From: WSXY01 sp038325105
Lineage (GTDB): Bacteria > Actinomycetota > Coriobacteriia > Anaerosomatales > Anaerosomataceae
Direction: 5' to 3'
Length of the DNA stretch: 16,503 nucleotides
Assembly: GCA_038325105.1 (NCBI GenBank)
Contig: JBBQIR010000054.1
Span: 1 to 16,503 of the forward strand
A model generated the notes under the pieces. It saw only the letters and a list, made by a program, of their open reading frames with translations. It was not told the DNA's origin and searched no databases. The position numbers and the translations under genes were made by a program. This document shows positions 1 through 7,034 of the stretch, one piece after another. Numbering within the stretch: the stretch's first letter is position 1; each line of letters starts with the position of its first letter.

Positions 1-40
1 GCGACCCCTCCCATCGGGTGCCGCCGCTCCACACCTGGCG

Positions 41-67
41 CCCCCCGGCCACAAAAACCCCGGGGGG
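41..67 (-). terminator. Possible hairpin terminator after the secreted protein gene
   Basis: An 8-base inverted repeat, CCCCCCGG (41-48) and CCGGGGGG (60-67), encloses an 11-base A-rich loop. It lies about 40 bases past the stop codon of the minus-strand gene ending at 108. Read on the minus strand there is no T-run after the stem, so it is not a textbook intrinsic terminator. Position and stem strength are the only support. Confidence 0.35.
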
Positions 68-107
68 CCGCCCGCCCGCCCTTCTGTGTGCTTCGGGTCG
101 CAGCTGT

Positions 108-641
108 CTACTGCGTGACGACACACGTTCCCGCGCCGGCACCCATGCCGCCGCCCGAACCGCGACCGCCACCTGCGCCCATGCCGCCGCCTCTACCGGC
201 CCAGCTCGGTGCTCCGACTTCGGTGCTCGTGACGCGCTCTTCGATGCGGTCGGTCATCTGCGCGAGTGCCGCGTCGGCGGCATCCTGCGTCAGCGTGCCA
301 TCCGCGACCCGCTCGGCGAGGATCGCCTTACGCGCCTCAAGGGCCTTCGCGACAACTGCGTCGAGTTCGACGCCTTCAGACTCGGCGATCGCTGCGACCG
401 ACTTGCCATCGGCACGCTGCAGGGCGATCTCATCAGTGCTCAGACCGGTGAGATTCGCAAGAATGTCGACCATCCTGGCGCCTGCGTCGCGGATAGCGCG
501 ACCCATCTGGAGACCGGTTGCCGCAACGGGGCTGGTCGGCGCCGCATCGGCGGGCGCCCCAACGGCGTACCCGACGGTGCCGAACACGAGGCCGAGAATC
601 AGACCGGCCGAGACAAGTGCGAGTGACTTACTGCGTTTCAT
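108..641 (-). CDS. Small secreted helical protein with glycine-rich tail (DUF2680-like)
   Basis: A 177-residue exported protein of unknown role. Residues 1-36 form a signal peptide or N-terminal anchor: basic MKRSK, a hydrophobic stretch to about residue 28, then an Ala-rich cleavage region. Residues 60-140 are amphipathic helix with the pattern LTGLSTDEI, KSVAAIAESEGV, then AERVADGTLTQDAADAAL. This resembles the short 'LT-x-x-Q-A-D' helical motifs seen in DUF2680/YckD-type secreted proteins. From residue 149 the chain is Gly/Ala/Met/Arg-rich low-complexity sequence and ends GTCVVTQ with a single Cys. Start: a longer frame reaches 686, but the ATG at 641 has an AGGAGG site nine bases upstream and places the signal peptide at the true N terminus. 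The gene is divergent from the methyltransferase. Function cannot be deduced; family assignment is tentative. Confidence 0.8.
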   Translation of the reverse strand: MKRSKSLALVSAGLILGLVFGTVGYAVGAPADAAPTSPVAATGLQMGRAIRDAGARMVDILANLTGLSTDEIALQRADGKSVAAIAESEGVELDAVVAKALEARKAILAERVADGTLTQDAADAALAQMTDRIEERVTSTEVGAPSWAGRGGGMGAGGGRGSGGGMGAGAGTCVVTQ

Positions 642-666
642 GTCGGCATACCTCCTACGTTGGATG

Positions 667-685
667 TGTACCTTCCTTCGGTACA
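667..685. promoter_or_regulatory. Inverted repeat TGTACC-N7-GGTACA in divergent promoter region
   Basis: Arms TGTACC (667-672) and GGTACA (680-685) are perfect inverted repeats around a 7-base spacer. The repeat sits 26-44 bases upstream of the minus-strand start at 641 and about 90 bases from the plus-strand methyltransferase start. Geometry of 6-7-6 suits a dimeric regulator, or the transcript could form a short hairpin ahead of the secreted-protein gene. No regulator is encoded beside it, so the role is inferred only from symmetry and position. Confidence 0.35.
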
Positions 686-773
686 ATGAGGAGTATCGTC
701 CCCGGATGTGCAGGAACTGTGAACCGTGGGTTGGGCTCTCGTGAATACGCTAACGGATTAAGGGATGGTTACC

Positions 774-1349
774 ATGGCGCATCGATTCGATCCGGCGAAG
801 CTCGATCGACTCAACGATGTCGGGCGGCTCGACGACCTCGTCCCCGACGTCATCTGGGAAGCATTCGCCGCTCCCGACGCGCGCGATGTCATCGAAGTCG
901 GTGCAGGTACCGGCATGTTTGCGCGCGAGTTCGCGTCCCGGATGGTCGCCGGCGGCGTCCTTCACGCGGTGGATTCCGAGCCGGTCATGCTCGAGTGGAT
1001 GGCGGAGCACCTTCCCAACGACCCGGAGAACATGATCCATGTCGTCTCGGCCGATGCGCTGAGCATCCCGCTTGCCCCTGCATGCGCCGACATCGTGTAC
1101 TCGATCAACCTGCACCACGAACTTGACGATCCCGCAGGCATGCTGGCCGAGGCGAAACGACTCCTGCGTCCGGGCGGGGTCATCGCGATAGTCGACTGGA
1201 AGCGGGAAATCACACCGAAGGGCCCGCCGCTTGAACATCGGATCGGCGCTGGGGAACTCATGCGACAGCTCCGTTCGGCGGGGTTCTCCGATGTCACGTC
1301 ACACGACGTGCTGTCGTACCACGACGTCGTCACAGGTCGACGCGCTTAG
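774..1349 (+). CDS. Class I SAM-dependent methyltransferase (UbiE/Methyltransf_11 type)
   Basis: A 191-residue cytosolic methyltransferase that transfers a methyl group from S-adenosylmethionine to an unidentified small molecule. Motif I is EVGAGTGMF at residues 41-49. The acidic end of strand 2 is D67 in VDSEP, D94 in SADALSIPL is the likely adenine-side residue, and the post-motif LLRPGG lies at 130-135. The C-terminal half is short, with room only for a compact substrate cap. Start: an in-frame ATG at 765 would overlap the AAGGG site (760-764). The ATG at 774 is nine bases beyond it and gives the N terminus MAHRFDPAKLDRLND common in this subfamily, so 774 is preferred. The stop codon overlaps that of the convergent membrane-protein gene by four bases. 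Substrate not predictable; the fold assignment is secure. Confidence 0.88.
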   Translation: MAHRFDPAKLDRLNDVGRLDDLVPDVIWEAFAAPDARDVIEVGAGTGMFAREFASRMVAGGVLHAVDSEPVMLEWMAEHLPNDPENMIHVVSADALSIPLAPACADIVYSINLHHELDDPAGMLAEAKRLLRPGGVIAIVDWKREITPKGPPLEHRIGAGELMRQLRSAGFSDVTSHDVLSYHDVVTGRRA

Positions 1350-1666
1350 TCATCCCACAGGCTCGGCGGACCCTGATCGCGTTCAGCCGGCGGCTGAAGG
1401 CTTCCTCGGCCAGTCGTTACGCTTCTGCCGTACTTGAGCCCGGAAAGCGATGACACGGTGAACGCGATCCCCCCGACCCAGAGCCAGGTCTTGCCCTGAT
1501 CGAGTCCGGCCAGGTTGAGCGACGCACCGATGCCAAGCGCAACGATATTGAGCACCCAGTATCGCCAGGCGCGTCCGGCACGTACGCGTCGACCGAGAAG
1601 ATGACCGGCGAGCCAGCCTGCCGCGAAGCCGCCGGCCGCGCCGAGCGCTATCTGTTGAACATCCAC
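1346..1666 (-). CDS. Small three-helix membrane protein
   Basis: A 106-residue protein with three predicted membrane segments at about residues 6-24 (glycine-rich, with a G-x3-G pattern), 36-55 and 61-77. A polar C-terminal tail of about 25 residues ends GPPSLWDD and is probably cytoplasmic. It starts with GTG at 1666, seven bases after a GAGAAGG ribosome-binding site; no ATG in frame is better placed. It is transcribed toward the methyltransferase and their stop codons share the bases TTAG (TAA on the minus strand, TAG on the plus strand). I do not recognise a family. The length and arrangement look like a small structural or accessory membrane protein, but no function is claimed. Hydropathy and the Shine-Dalgarno site argue that it is real. 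Confidence 0.65.
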   Translation of the reverse strand: MDVQQIALGAAGGFAAGWLAGHLLGRRVRAGRAWRYWVLNIVALGIGASLNLAGLDQGKTWLWVGGIAFTVSSLSGLKYGRSVTTGRGSLQPPAERDQGPPSLWDD

Positions 1667-1917
1667 GAGGCCACCTTCTCAGCGTGTCGGGACATCGTGG
1701 CACATCGTACCGAGAATCCGAAACCGCCCGTCACCGCAGGCTGTGTCCCCGCTCTACGGCGACGGATCCACCCCGCTGCTTCCACAGGCCAGCGGTTGGG
1801 GATATGCTTCTAAAGGGCCCCACCCACCGCGCACGTATGCGAAGCGAACCTCACTCTATGCACTTCTTGGCGCGGACGGCCCCACGGTCACATCACCGAA
1901 CGCAAGGGAGCGTACGC

Positions 1918-3258
1918 ATGACTCGCACGCGCACCGTCATCATGGGCGCCGCAGGGCGCGACTTCCACAACTTCCAGGTTGTCTACAAGCACGACAAGTC
2001 GACCGAGATCGTCGCCTTCACCGCGACGCAGATTCCCGGCATCGACGACCGCACCTTCCCCGCCGAGATCGCCGGCCCGCTCTACCCGAACGGCATACCG
2101 ATCGTCCCCGAAAGCGACCTGGTCTCGCTCATCCGCGAGAAGGGTGTCGAGAAGGTCGTCTTCGCCTACAGCGACATCGCGCACGCGGACCTCATGCACA
2201 AAGCGTCGCTCGTTGTGGCCGAAGGCGCCGAGTTCTCACTCCTCGGCGCAACGCCGACCATGATCAAGTCGACGAAGCCGGTCATCTCGGTGTGCGCGGT
2301 TCGCACCGGCGTTGGCAAGAGCGGCATCAGCAAGCGCGTCGTCGCGGCGCTCAAGGCCCGCGGCCTGAAGGCCGTCGACGTCCGGCATCCCATGCCCTAC
2401 CGCGATCTGCTCAAGATGCGCGTCGAGCGCTACGCGAGCATCGAGGACCTCGACAACTACGGCGTGACCATCGAGGAGCGCGAGGAGTACGAGCACCTCG
2501 TCATCGAGGGCGTCGTCGTGTTCGCGGGCGTCGACTACGAGGCAATCCTGCGCGAGGCCGAGAAGGAAGCTGACGTGGTCATCTGGGACGGCGGCAACAA
2601 CGACCTCCCCTTCTACGCATCCGACCTGGAGATCGTCGCGCTCGATCCGCTCAGGGCCGGGCACGAACGCCTCTACTTCCCCGGCGAGTCGAACTACCTG
2701 CGCGCCGATGTGCTCGTCATCAACAAGGTGAACACGGCCGATCCCTCGGTGGTCGAAGACATGGCCGAGGCGGCCGCCAAGTTCAACCACGGCGCGATCC
2801 TCGTTCAGACCGGCTCGACGATCACACTCGACGACCCTGAAGCGGTTCGCGGGAAGCGCGCCCTCGTCATCGAGGACGGTCCGACCGTGACGCACGGCGG
2901 CATGGGGTACGGAGCCGGAGCGATCGCGGCACGTGAACATGGCGCTGCCGCGCTCGTTGACCCGCGCCCCTCGGCTGTCGGATCGATCGCCTCAACGCTC
3001 AAGCAGTACTCGCACCTCACCGAGGTGCTGCCGGCGATGGGGTACTCGGCGCAGCAGCTCGCCGATCTTGAGGAGACCGTGCGGGGTGCTGACTGCGACA
3101 TCGTGGTCATCGCGACGCCGATCGACCTCTCGCGGCTCATAGACATCCCACATCCGACGGTTCGCGCCACCTACGCGGTGACGGACATCTCGGAGCCGAC
3201 CATCGACGACATCGTCGGTGCGTTTTGCGAGCAGCACGACATCGTCGCCGGAGCGTAG
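1918..3258 (+). CDS. Predicted GTPase, cyclic 2,3-diphosphoglycerate synthetase family (COG2403-like)
   Basis: A 446-residue P-loop protein. The N-terminal part (1-115) begins TRTVIMGAAGRDFHNF and carries a Rossmann-like fold with FTATQIPGIDDR. A P-loop follows at 130-136 (TGVGKSG), then IEEREEYEH near 185-192, a Walker-B-like VIWDGGNND at 221-228 and an NKxD-like VINKVNTAD at 267-275. In methanogens the family founder joins the two phosphates of 2,3-diphosphoglycerate using ATP. Bacterial relatives are usually listed only as predicted GTPases, and their substrate is unknown. Start: the reading frame extends to 1684, but the ATG at 1918 has AAGGGAG seven bases upstream and fits the family N terminus. 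The gene stands alone, ending in a hairpin shared with convergent degV. Family assignment is strong; the reaction in this organism is not established. Confidence 0.85.
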   Translation: MTRTRTVIMGAAGRDFHNFQVVYKHDKSTEIVAFTATQIPGIDDRTFPAEIAGPLYPNGIPIVPESDLVSLIREKGVEKVVFAYSDIAHADLMHKASLVVAEGAEFSLLGATPTMIKSTKPVISVCAVRTGVGKSGISKRVVAALKARGLKAVDVRHPMPYRDLLKMRVERYASIEDLDNYGVTIEEREEYEHLVIEGVVVFAGVDYEAILREAEKEADVVIWDGGNNDLPFYASDLEIVALDPLRAGHERLYFPGESNYLRADVLVINKVNTADPSVVEDMAEAAAKFNHGAILVQTGSTITLDDPEAVRGKRALVIEDGPTVTHGGMGYGAGAIAAREHGAAALVDPRPSAVGSIASTLKQYSHLTEVLPAMGYSAQQLADLEETVRGADCDIVVIATPIDLSRLIDIPHPTVRATYAVTDISEPTIDDIVGAFCEQHDIVAGA

Positions 3259-3285
3259 CCCTACCGAACGGACACGAACGCACGA

Positions 3286-3313
3286 AGGGGACGCACCCGA
3301 TGGTGCGTCCTCT
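3286..3313. terminator. Bidirectional hairpin between convergent genes
   Basis: Perfect 9-base arms GGACGCACC (3289-3297) and GGTGCGTCC (3302-3310) close a 4-base loop. Outer pairs including one G-U extend the stem to 12 (3286-3297 with 3302-3313). It lies 28 bases after the stop of the GTPase gene and overlaps the stop codon of the minus-strand degV gene (3312-3314). It is therefore placed to end both transcripts. Neither side has a strong T-run, so termination strength is uncertain, but the stem itself is unambiguous. Confidence 0.7.
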
Positions 3314-4187
3314 AGCGTTCCTGGCCCCAGAAACTCACAGCGACCATGCCGGGGCCGACGTGCGCGCCGATGACGGGACCGATTTCGAGCATGAGCACCT
3401 CGGACGGTGCAAACCGCTCCACGAGCACGTCGCGCACCCGCGCGGCATCCTCCGGAGCATCGGCATGTCCGACGGCGATGATTCCACCGGTGACGAGACC
3501 GTTGCCGCGCTCGGCAACGATGTCTGCGAGAACCGAGAGTGACTTCTTGCGACCGCGCACGCTGCGCTTGAGCACGAGCTTTCCCTCGCGGTCGAAGGTG
3601 AGGATCGGCCTGATGTCGAGCATGGCGCCCGCAGCTGCCGCAGCGTCGGAGATGCGCCCGCCGCGGCGCAGTGATTCGAGCGACTCGAGGGTGAAGAATC
3701 CGTTGACGTTCAGCCGCTCGCGCTCCGCCCACTCCACGAGCATGTCAGCGTCCCAGCCTTGTGCGAGGTGCCGTGCGGCCTCGTAGACGAACAGGCCCTC
3801 GGCGATCGATGCCGAGTACGTGTCGACGAGGCGGATGTCCGCATCGGGGTAGTACGCAAGCACCGCCTGACGCGACAGGAACGCGCTATCGAAGGTGGCT
3901 GACAGGCCCGACGAGAATCCGAGGTACACGACGCTCCGGCCCTGCTCGGCTGCGGCGCGAAAGACCGCTTCGAACACGGGACGGGGGATCTGCGCGGTGC
4001 TCGGCTGGTCGCCGTCGCGCATCGCCTGAAAGAACGCCTTGTGCGGAAGGGTGCGCCCGAAGTCGTCTTCGCGATCCTCGTCACCGAGGTGGAACGGGAA
4101 GTGGATCTCTTCGACACCAAGGCTTTCGGCGATCTCCGGTGTCAAATCCGAACATGAATCGACAACGAGCACGGGACGCTCGGTCAT
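3312..4187 (-). CDS. DegV family fatty-acid-binding protein (downstream copy)
   Basis: A 291-residue DegV/FakB-type protein. The family binds a fatty acid and, with the kinase FakA, presents it for phosphorylation so exogenous fatty acids can enter phospholipid synthesis. Visible signatures: VVDSCSDLTPE at 8-18; PSTAQIP at 62-68 and SSGLSATFDSA at 92-102, which in FakB proteins contribute the Thr/Ser that hold the carboxylate; LRRGGRIS at 173-180; and IGPVIGAHVGPG at 269-280 near the C terminus. Length is normal for the family. Its ATG overlaps the stop of the upstream degV by one base (TAATG), implying translational coupling. It has PSTAQ where the upstream copy has TSQPS, so the two probably differ in lipid preference. 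No fakA is present in the window. The paralogues are clearly diverged, not a recent duplication. Confidence 0.93.
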   Translation of the reverse strand: MTERPVLVVDSCSDLTPEIAESLGVEEIHFPFHLGDEDREDDFGRTLPHKAFFQAMRDGDQPSTAQIPRPVFEAVFRAAAEQGRSVVYLGFSSGLSATFDSAFLSRQAVLAYYPDADIRLVDTYSASIAEGLFVYEAARHLAQGWDADMLVEWAERERLNVNGFFTLESLESLRRGGRISDAAAAAGAMLDIRPILTFDREGKLVLKRSVRGRKKSLSVLADIVAERGNGLVTGGIIAVGHADAPEDAARVRDVLVERFAPSEVLMLEIGPVIGAHVGPGMVAVSFWGQER

Positions 4188-5071
4188 TACCGCCCACTTC
4201 CGACTGATTGCTTATCCATTTCTTCGCGCGTGTGATACACGAGGCCCGCCGTTCCGGGGCCAACGTGCGAACCGATCGCGGGTCCGAGCGCGATGAGCCT
4301 TACAGGCTGTCCGATGACCTCCTCGGCCAGCGACGCGAGAAGTGCTCCTTCGGGTTCGTCGTCGATGTGGTGCACGACGGCGCCGCCGAAGCCCTTGGCC
4401 TCGATATCGCGCGCAAACGCCGCAGTGATCTCGGTGAGGGCCTTGCGCTTGGTGCGCACCTTGGCGAACACCTCGGTGCGACCGTCGACGACCGTGAGGA
4501 TGGGGCGAATCTGCAAGAGCGTTCCAATGAGCGCCTGAGCACCGCCCATCCGTCCCCCGCGGCGCAGATACTCAAGCGTCTCCGGCACGAAGAGGAAGCG
4601 GGTCCGCGCAATCATCGTACGAGCGGCTTCCGCAGCCTCGGATGCGCTCGCACCCTTACCGACTGCCTCCGCTGCGGCGAGCACGGCGAACCCGAGCTCC
4701 ATGCAGTTCGATCGCGAGTCCACGACCTCGATGACAGCGTCGGGATGCTCGGCGAGCACCATGTCGCGCGCAAGGAGTGCCGTCGAGTACGTGCCGCTCA
4801 TGTCCGAGGAGAGAAACACCGCGACGACCTCGTCGCCGCGAACGACCGGCTCACCAAACGCCTCGACGAGCGCATTCGCGGACGGCTGGGACGTCGTCGG
4901 GAATGCCTTGGATGCTGCAAGCGCCTCGTAGTACCGCTCGGCCTCCGGGGTGTCCTCGACGTAGGTGACACCGTCGAGCACGACCGACAACGGCACGACG
5001 GTGATACCGTGGCGTTCGCGGTCCTCGAGCGGGAGATACGAAGTCGAATCCGTGACGATGCTGACGGACAT
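4187..5071 (-). CDS. DegV family fatty-acid-binding protein (upstream copy)
   Basis: A 294-residue DegV/FakB-like lipid-binding protein, first gene of a two-gene minus-strand operon. Signatures in order: SIVTDSTSYLP at 4-14; PTTSQPS at 58-64; LSSDMSGTYSTA at 87-98; VVDSRSNCMELGF at 116-128; YLRRGGRMGG at 168-177; LLQIRPIL at 185-192; ALGPAIGSHVGPG at 261-273. The TSQPS and S-x-x-SGTY-x-S motifs are the canonical carboxylate-binding elements. Its ATG at 5071 is preceded by a very strong GGAGGAGGAG site, whereas the downstream copy relies on stop-start overlap. This suggests co-expression led by this gene. It is divergent from the membrane phosphodiesterase gene across 159 bases, which must hold both promoters; no convincing -35/-10 pair could be picked there. 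Confidence 0.94.
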   Translation of the reverse strand: MSVSIVTDSTSYLPLEDRERHGITVVPLSVVLDGVTYVEDTPEAERYYEALAASKAFPTTSQPSANALVEAFGEPVVRGDEVVAVFLSSDMSGTYSTALLARDMVLAEHPDAVIEVVDSRSNCMELGFAVLAAAEAVGKGASASEAAEAARTMIARTRFLFVPETLEYLRRGGRMGGAQALIGTLLQIRPILTVVDGRTEVFAKVRTKRKALTEITAAFARDIEAKGFGGAVVHHIDDEPEGALLASLAEEVIGQPVRLIALGPAIGSHVGPGTAGLVYHTREEMDKQSVGSGR

Positions 5072-5230
5072 GGCTCTCCTCCTCCGGGCTCTGGCAAGAC
5101 GACCTCTTATGGTCGCGCTTCGAGAGCCGCGCGTCCAGAGCGGGGCCCTTTCGATGTCCTTTGCCCGTTCCCCTTGCTCTCGACCGCAGCGGTGTTCACA
5201 CTCGCATCAGATACCGTCCGAGGAGGGCAC

Positions 5231-6931
5231 ATGAACGCTCGAGCACACACGGCACCCGCCACTGAAGGCGCAACGCGCCGCAAGCCGCGTACGTCATGGC
5301 TCTTGCTCCTTGCGGGTCTGATTGTCGCACTCGGTGCGTCATATGCGGCGTACACGCTCGCCGGGTATTCCTGGGCGCAGGTCGTCGAGTACGACACCCC
5401 GTTCCTCACCGCCGCAAACGGTGAGCTCAAGACCGCCCGACCCCCGCTCGACGACCCGATCCCCGACGCGACACCGCGGAGAACGGTCCTCGTACTCATA
5501 GATGGTCTCACCGACGAGACCTCCCGCAAGATGGCGTCGATCGAGGCACTCCGGAAGCGCGGCAGCGACGTCGCGCTCACGGTCCCGCAACCGAGCCTCT
5601 CCTACCCCACATGGACAACGATTCTCACGGGTGCACCGCCGCAGATCAGTGGCGTCACCACGAACTGGTACGAGAAGCGCGTACCGCTCGAGACGCTCAT
5701 GGATGTCGCCGCAGAATCCGGACGCGCGGTCGTTGTGGTCGGACCGACCGACATCGAAACACTCTACGCGGCCTCGAAGGTCGCCGCCACGTCGTTCACC
5801 GACTGGAGCGAGGGCGACTACGTTACCGACGCGATCGTCGACGACGCGCTTGCGCTGTCGGCCGATAAGCAGGCGGACTTCGTGTTCGCGCTCTTCCCCG
5901 ACGTCGATGAGGCCGGGCACTCGAACGGTGCGTCCTCCAAGGAGTACGCCAACGTCGCGGCACAGGTCGATGTCGACCTAACCAGGCTCATTGAGGGGCT
6001 CGACGACGGTAACACCGTGTTCGTCGTACTCCCCGATCACGGGCACGTCGCGGTGGGCGGCCACGGCGGCTGGGAGGATCCGGTCATCCGCACCTTCGCG
6101 GCGTTCGCCGGTCCCGGTGTCGAGATCGGGAGTGCCAAGGGCAGACTCCAGGACATCGCACCTACCGTTGCGTTGCTCGCCGGCCTCCAGGCCCCTTCGG
6201 GAACCGCCGGAGTCGTCATCGAAGGGCTTACCGCCGATTCGAACGGTGAAGCGCAGTCCCTCGACACCGAGCGTGCACGGCGATTCGAGGCAGCGTACTC
6301 GACGACCGTGGCAGGATCGGCGATGCCGGCCGAAATCGCCGACCAGGAACGGCTCAAGGATGACCGAGCAGACAGGCTGCCGCTCGCACTCGGCCTCGCG
6401 GTTCTCGCGCTCGCCGTGCTCGTCGCGATCGGCGTCGCGTCGTGGCGCGCACTCGCCGCGTCGGCCGCCGGAGCGCTTGCCTACCTCGCCGTCTACAACG
6501 GCTTCTTCTTCATCGCTCATCGGTACACGTGGTCGCTCTCAACCTTCAACGAGGAATCGATGATCCAGGCGTTCTTCAATGGCCGCATGATCGAGGCGGT
6601 CGTGGCGGGGCTCCTCGGATGTGCCGTCGCCAGCGAGGTGTACCTCATGCTGCGCCCCGAACCGAAGGGTACCGACGCGGGATTCACCGTCGGGTGGCTC
6701 TCACTCGGTGTCACGACGGCGCTCGCCATCCAGGTCGTCTTGGGCCTCCAGGTCGCGTGGTTCCTCTGGCAATGGGGGGCGGGTACCGTGTGGAGACTCC
6801 CGGACCTCATGTGGGGCTTCAAGTATGACCTCGACCTCATCCAGCTGACGGCGATCGCCGGCGTGGCGCTCCTCGGCCCGGCCGTTACGTACCTTTTCGG
6901 ACGCTTCCATCCCCGCACCGCAAAGGCGTAG
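5231..6931 (+). CDS. Membrane-anchored alkaline phosphatase superfamily enzyme (type I phosphodiesterase-like)
   Basis: A 566-residue protein with one N-terminal membrane segment (23-45), an extracytoplasmic catalytic domain (85-335) and about four or five C-terminal segments (385-405, 408-429, 455-475, 485-512, 537-557). The catalytic domain follows the nucleotide pyrophosphatase/phosphodiesterase pattern: LVLIDGLTDE gives metal ligand D91; PQPSLSYPTWTTILTG aligns with the family PTKTFPNHYTIVTG, placing S124 at the nucleophile position usually held by Thr; VDEAGHSNG supplies D226 and H230; LPDHGH supplies D269 and H270; GGHGG supplies H278. The ligand set for a two-metal site is complete. 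Substrate is unknown; a phosphodiester of a lipid or cell-envelope polymer is plausible given the topology. Start: ATG 5231 with GAGGAGG four bases upstream; in-frame sequence before it is antisense to degV and not coding. Confidence 0.88.
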   Translation: MNARAHTAPATEGATRRKPRTSWLLLLAGLIVALGASYAAYTLAGYSWAQVVEYDTPFLTAANGELKTARPPLDDPIPDATPRRTVLVLIDGLTDETSRKMASIEALRKRGSDVALTVPQPSLSYPTWTTILTGAPPQISGVTTNWYEKRVPLETLMDVAAESGRAVVVVGPTDIETLYAASKVAATSFTDWSEGDYVTDAIVDDALALSADKQADFVFALFPDVDEAGHSNGASSKEYANVAAQVDVDLTRLIEGLDDGNTVFVVLPDHGHVAVGGHGGWEDPVIRTFAAFAGPGVEIGSAKGRLQDIAPTVALLAGLQAPSGTAGVVIEGLTADSNGEAQSLDTERARRFEAAYSTTVAGSAMPAEIADQERLKDDRADRLPLALGLAVLALAVLVAIGVASWRALAASAAGALAYLAVYNGFFFIAHRYTWSLSTFNEESMIQAFFNGRMIEAVVAGLLGCAVASEVYLMLRPEPKGTDAGFTVGWLSLGVTTALAIQVVLGLQVAWFLWQWGAGTVWRLPDLMWGFKYDLDLIQLTAIAGVALLGPAVTYLFGRFHPRTAKA

Positions 6932-6950
6932 GAGCGACCGTTCGTCAGAA

Positions 6951-6974
6951 GTCAGGCAACGGCGTGCCCCTGAC
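6951..6974 (+). terminator. Weak hairpin after the phosphodiesterase gene
   Basis: GTCAGG (6951-6956) pairs with CCTGAC (6969-6974), with two further pairs possible across a small bulge. It lies about 20 bases after the stop codon at 6931. No T-run follows, so this is only a candidate terminator. Confidence 0.3.
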
Positions 6975-7005
6975 CACTCAAGAGATGCCGGGAAGCGCCG
7001 ATGAT

Positions 7006-7024
7006 TCAGGTGTACCCCACCTGA
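7006..7024. promoter_or_regulatory. Inverted repeat overlapping the ribosome-binding site of the 191-residue gene
   Basis: Perfect 7-base arms TCAGGTG (7006-7012) and CACCTGA (7018-7024) flank a 5-base spacer. The right arm runs into the GAGG Shine-Dalgarno element (7023-7026) and ends ten bases before the ATG at 7035. In RNA the repeat would form a hairpin next to the ribosome-binding site; in DNA it could be an operator for a dimeric repressor. Which of the two applies cannot be told from sequence. Confidence 0.45.
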
Positions 7025-7034
7025 GGATGGCACC

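Noticed and set aside
18..744. Overlapping plus-strand frames rich in Pro and Arg at the left edge
   Set aside because: They mirror the Gly/Ala-rich tail and helices of the minus-strand secreted protein; that gene has the signal peptide and AGGAGG site.
4208..5230. N-terminal extension of the phosphodiesterase to a 907-residue protein
   Set aside because: The extension is exactly antisense to the upstream degV gene; the ATG at 5231 has a strong GAGGAGG site followed by a normal membrane anchor.
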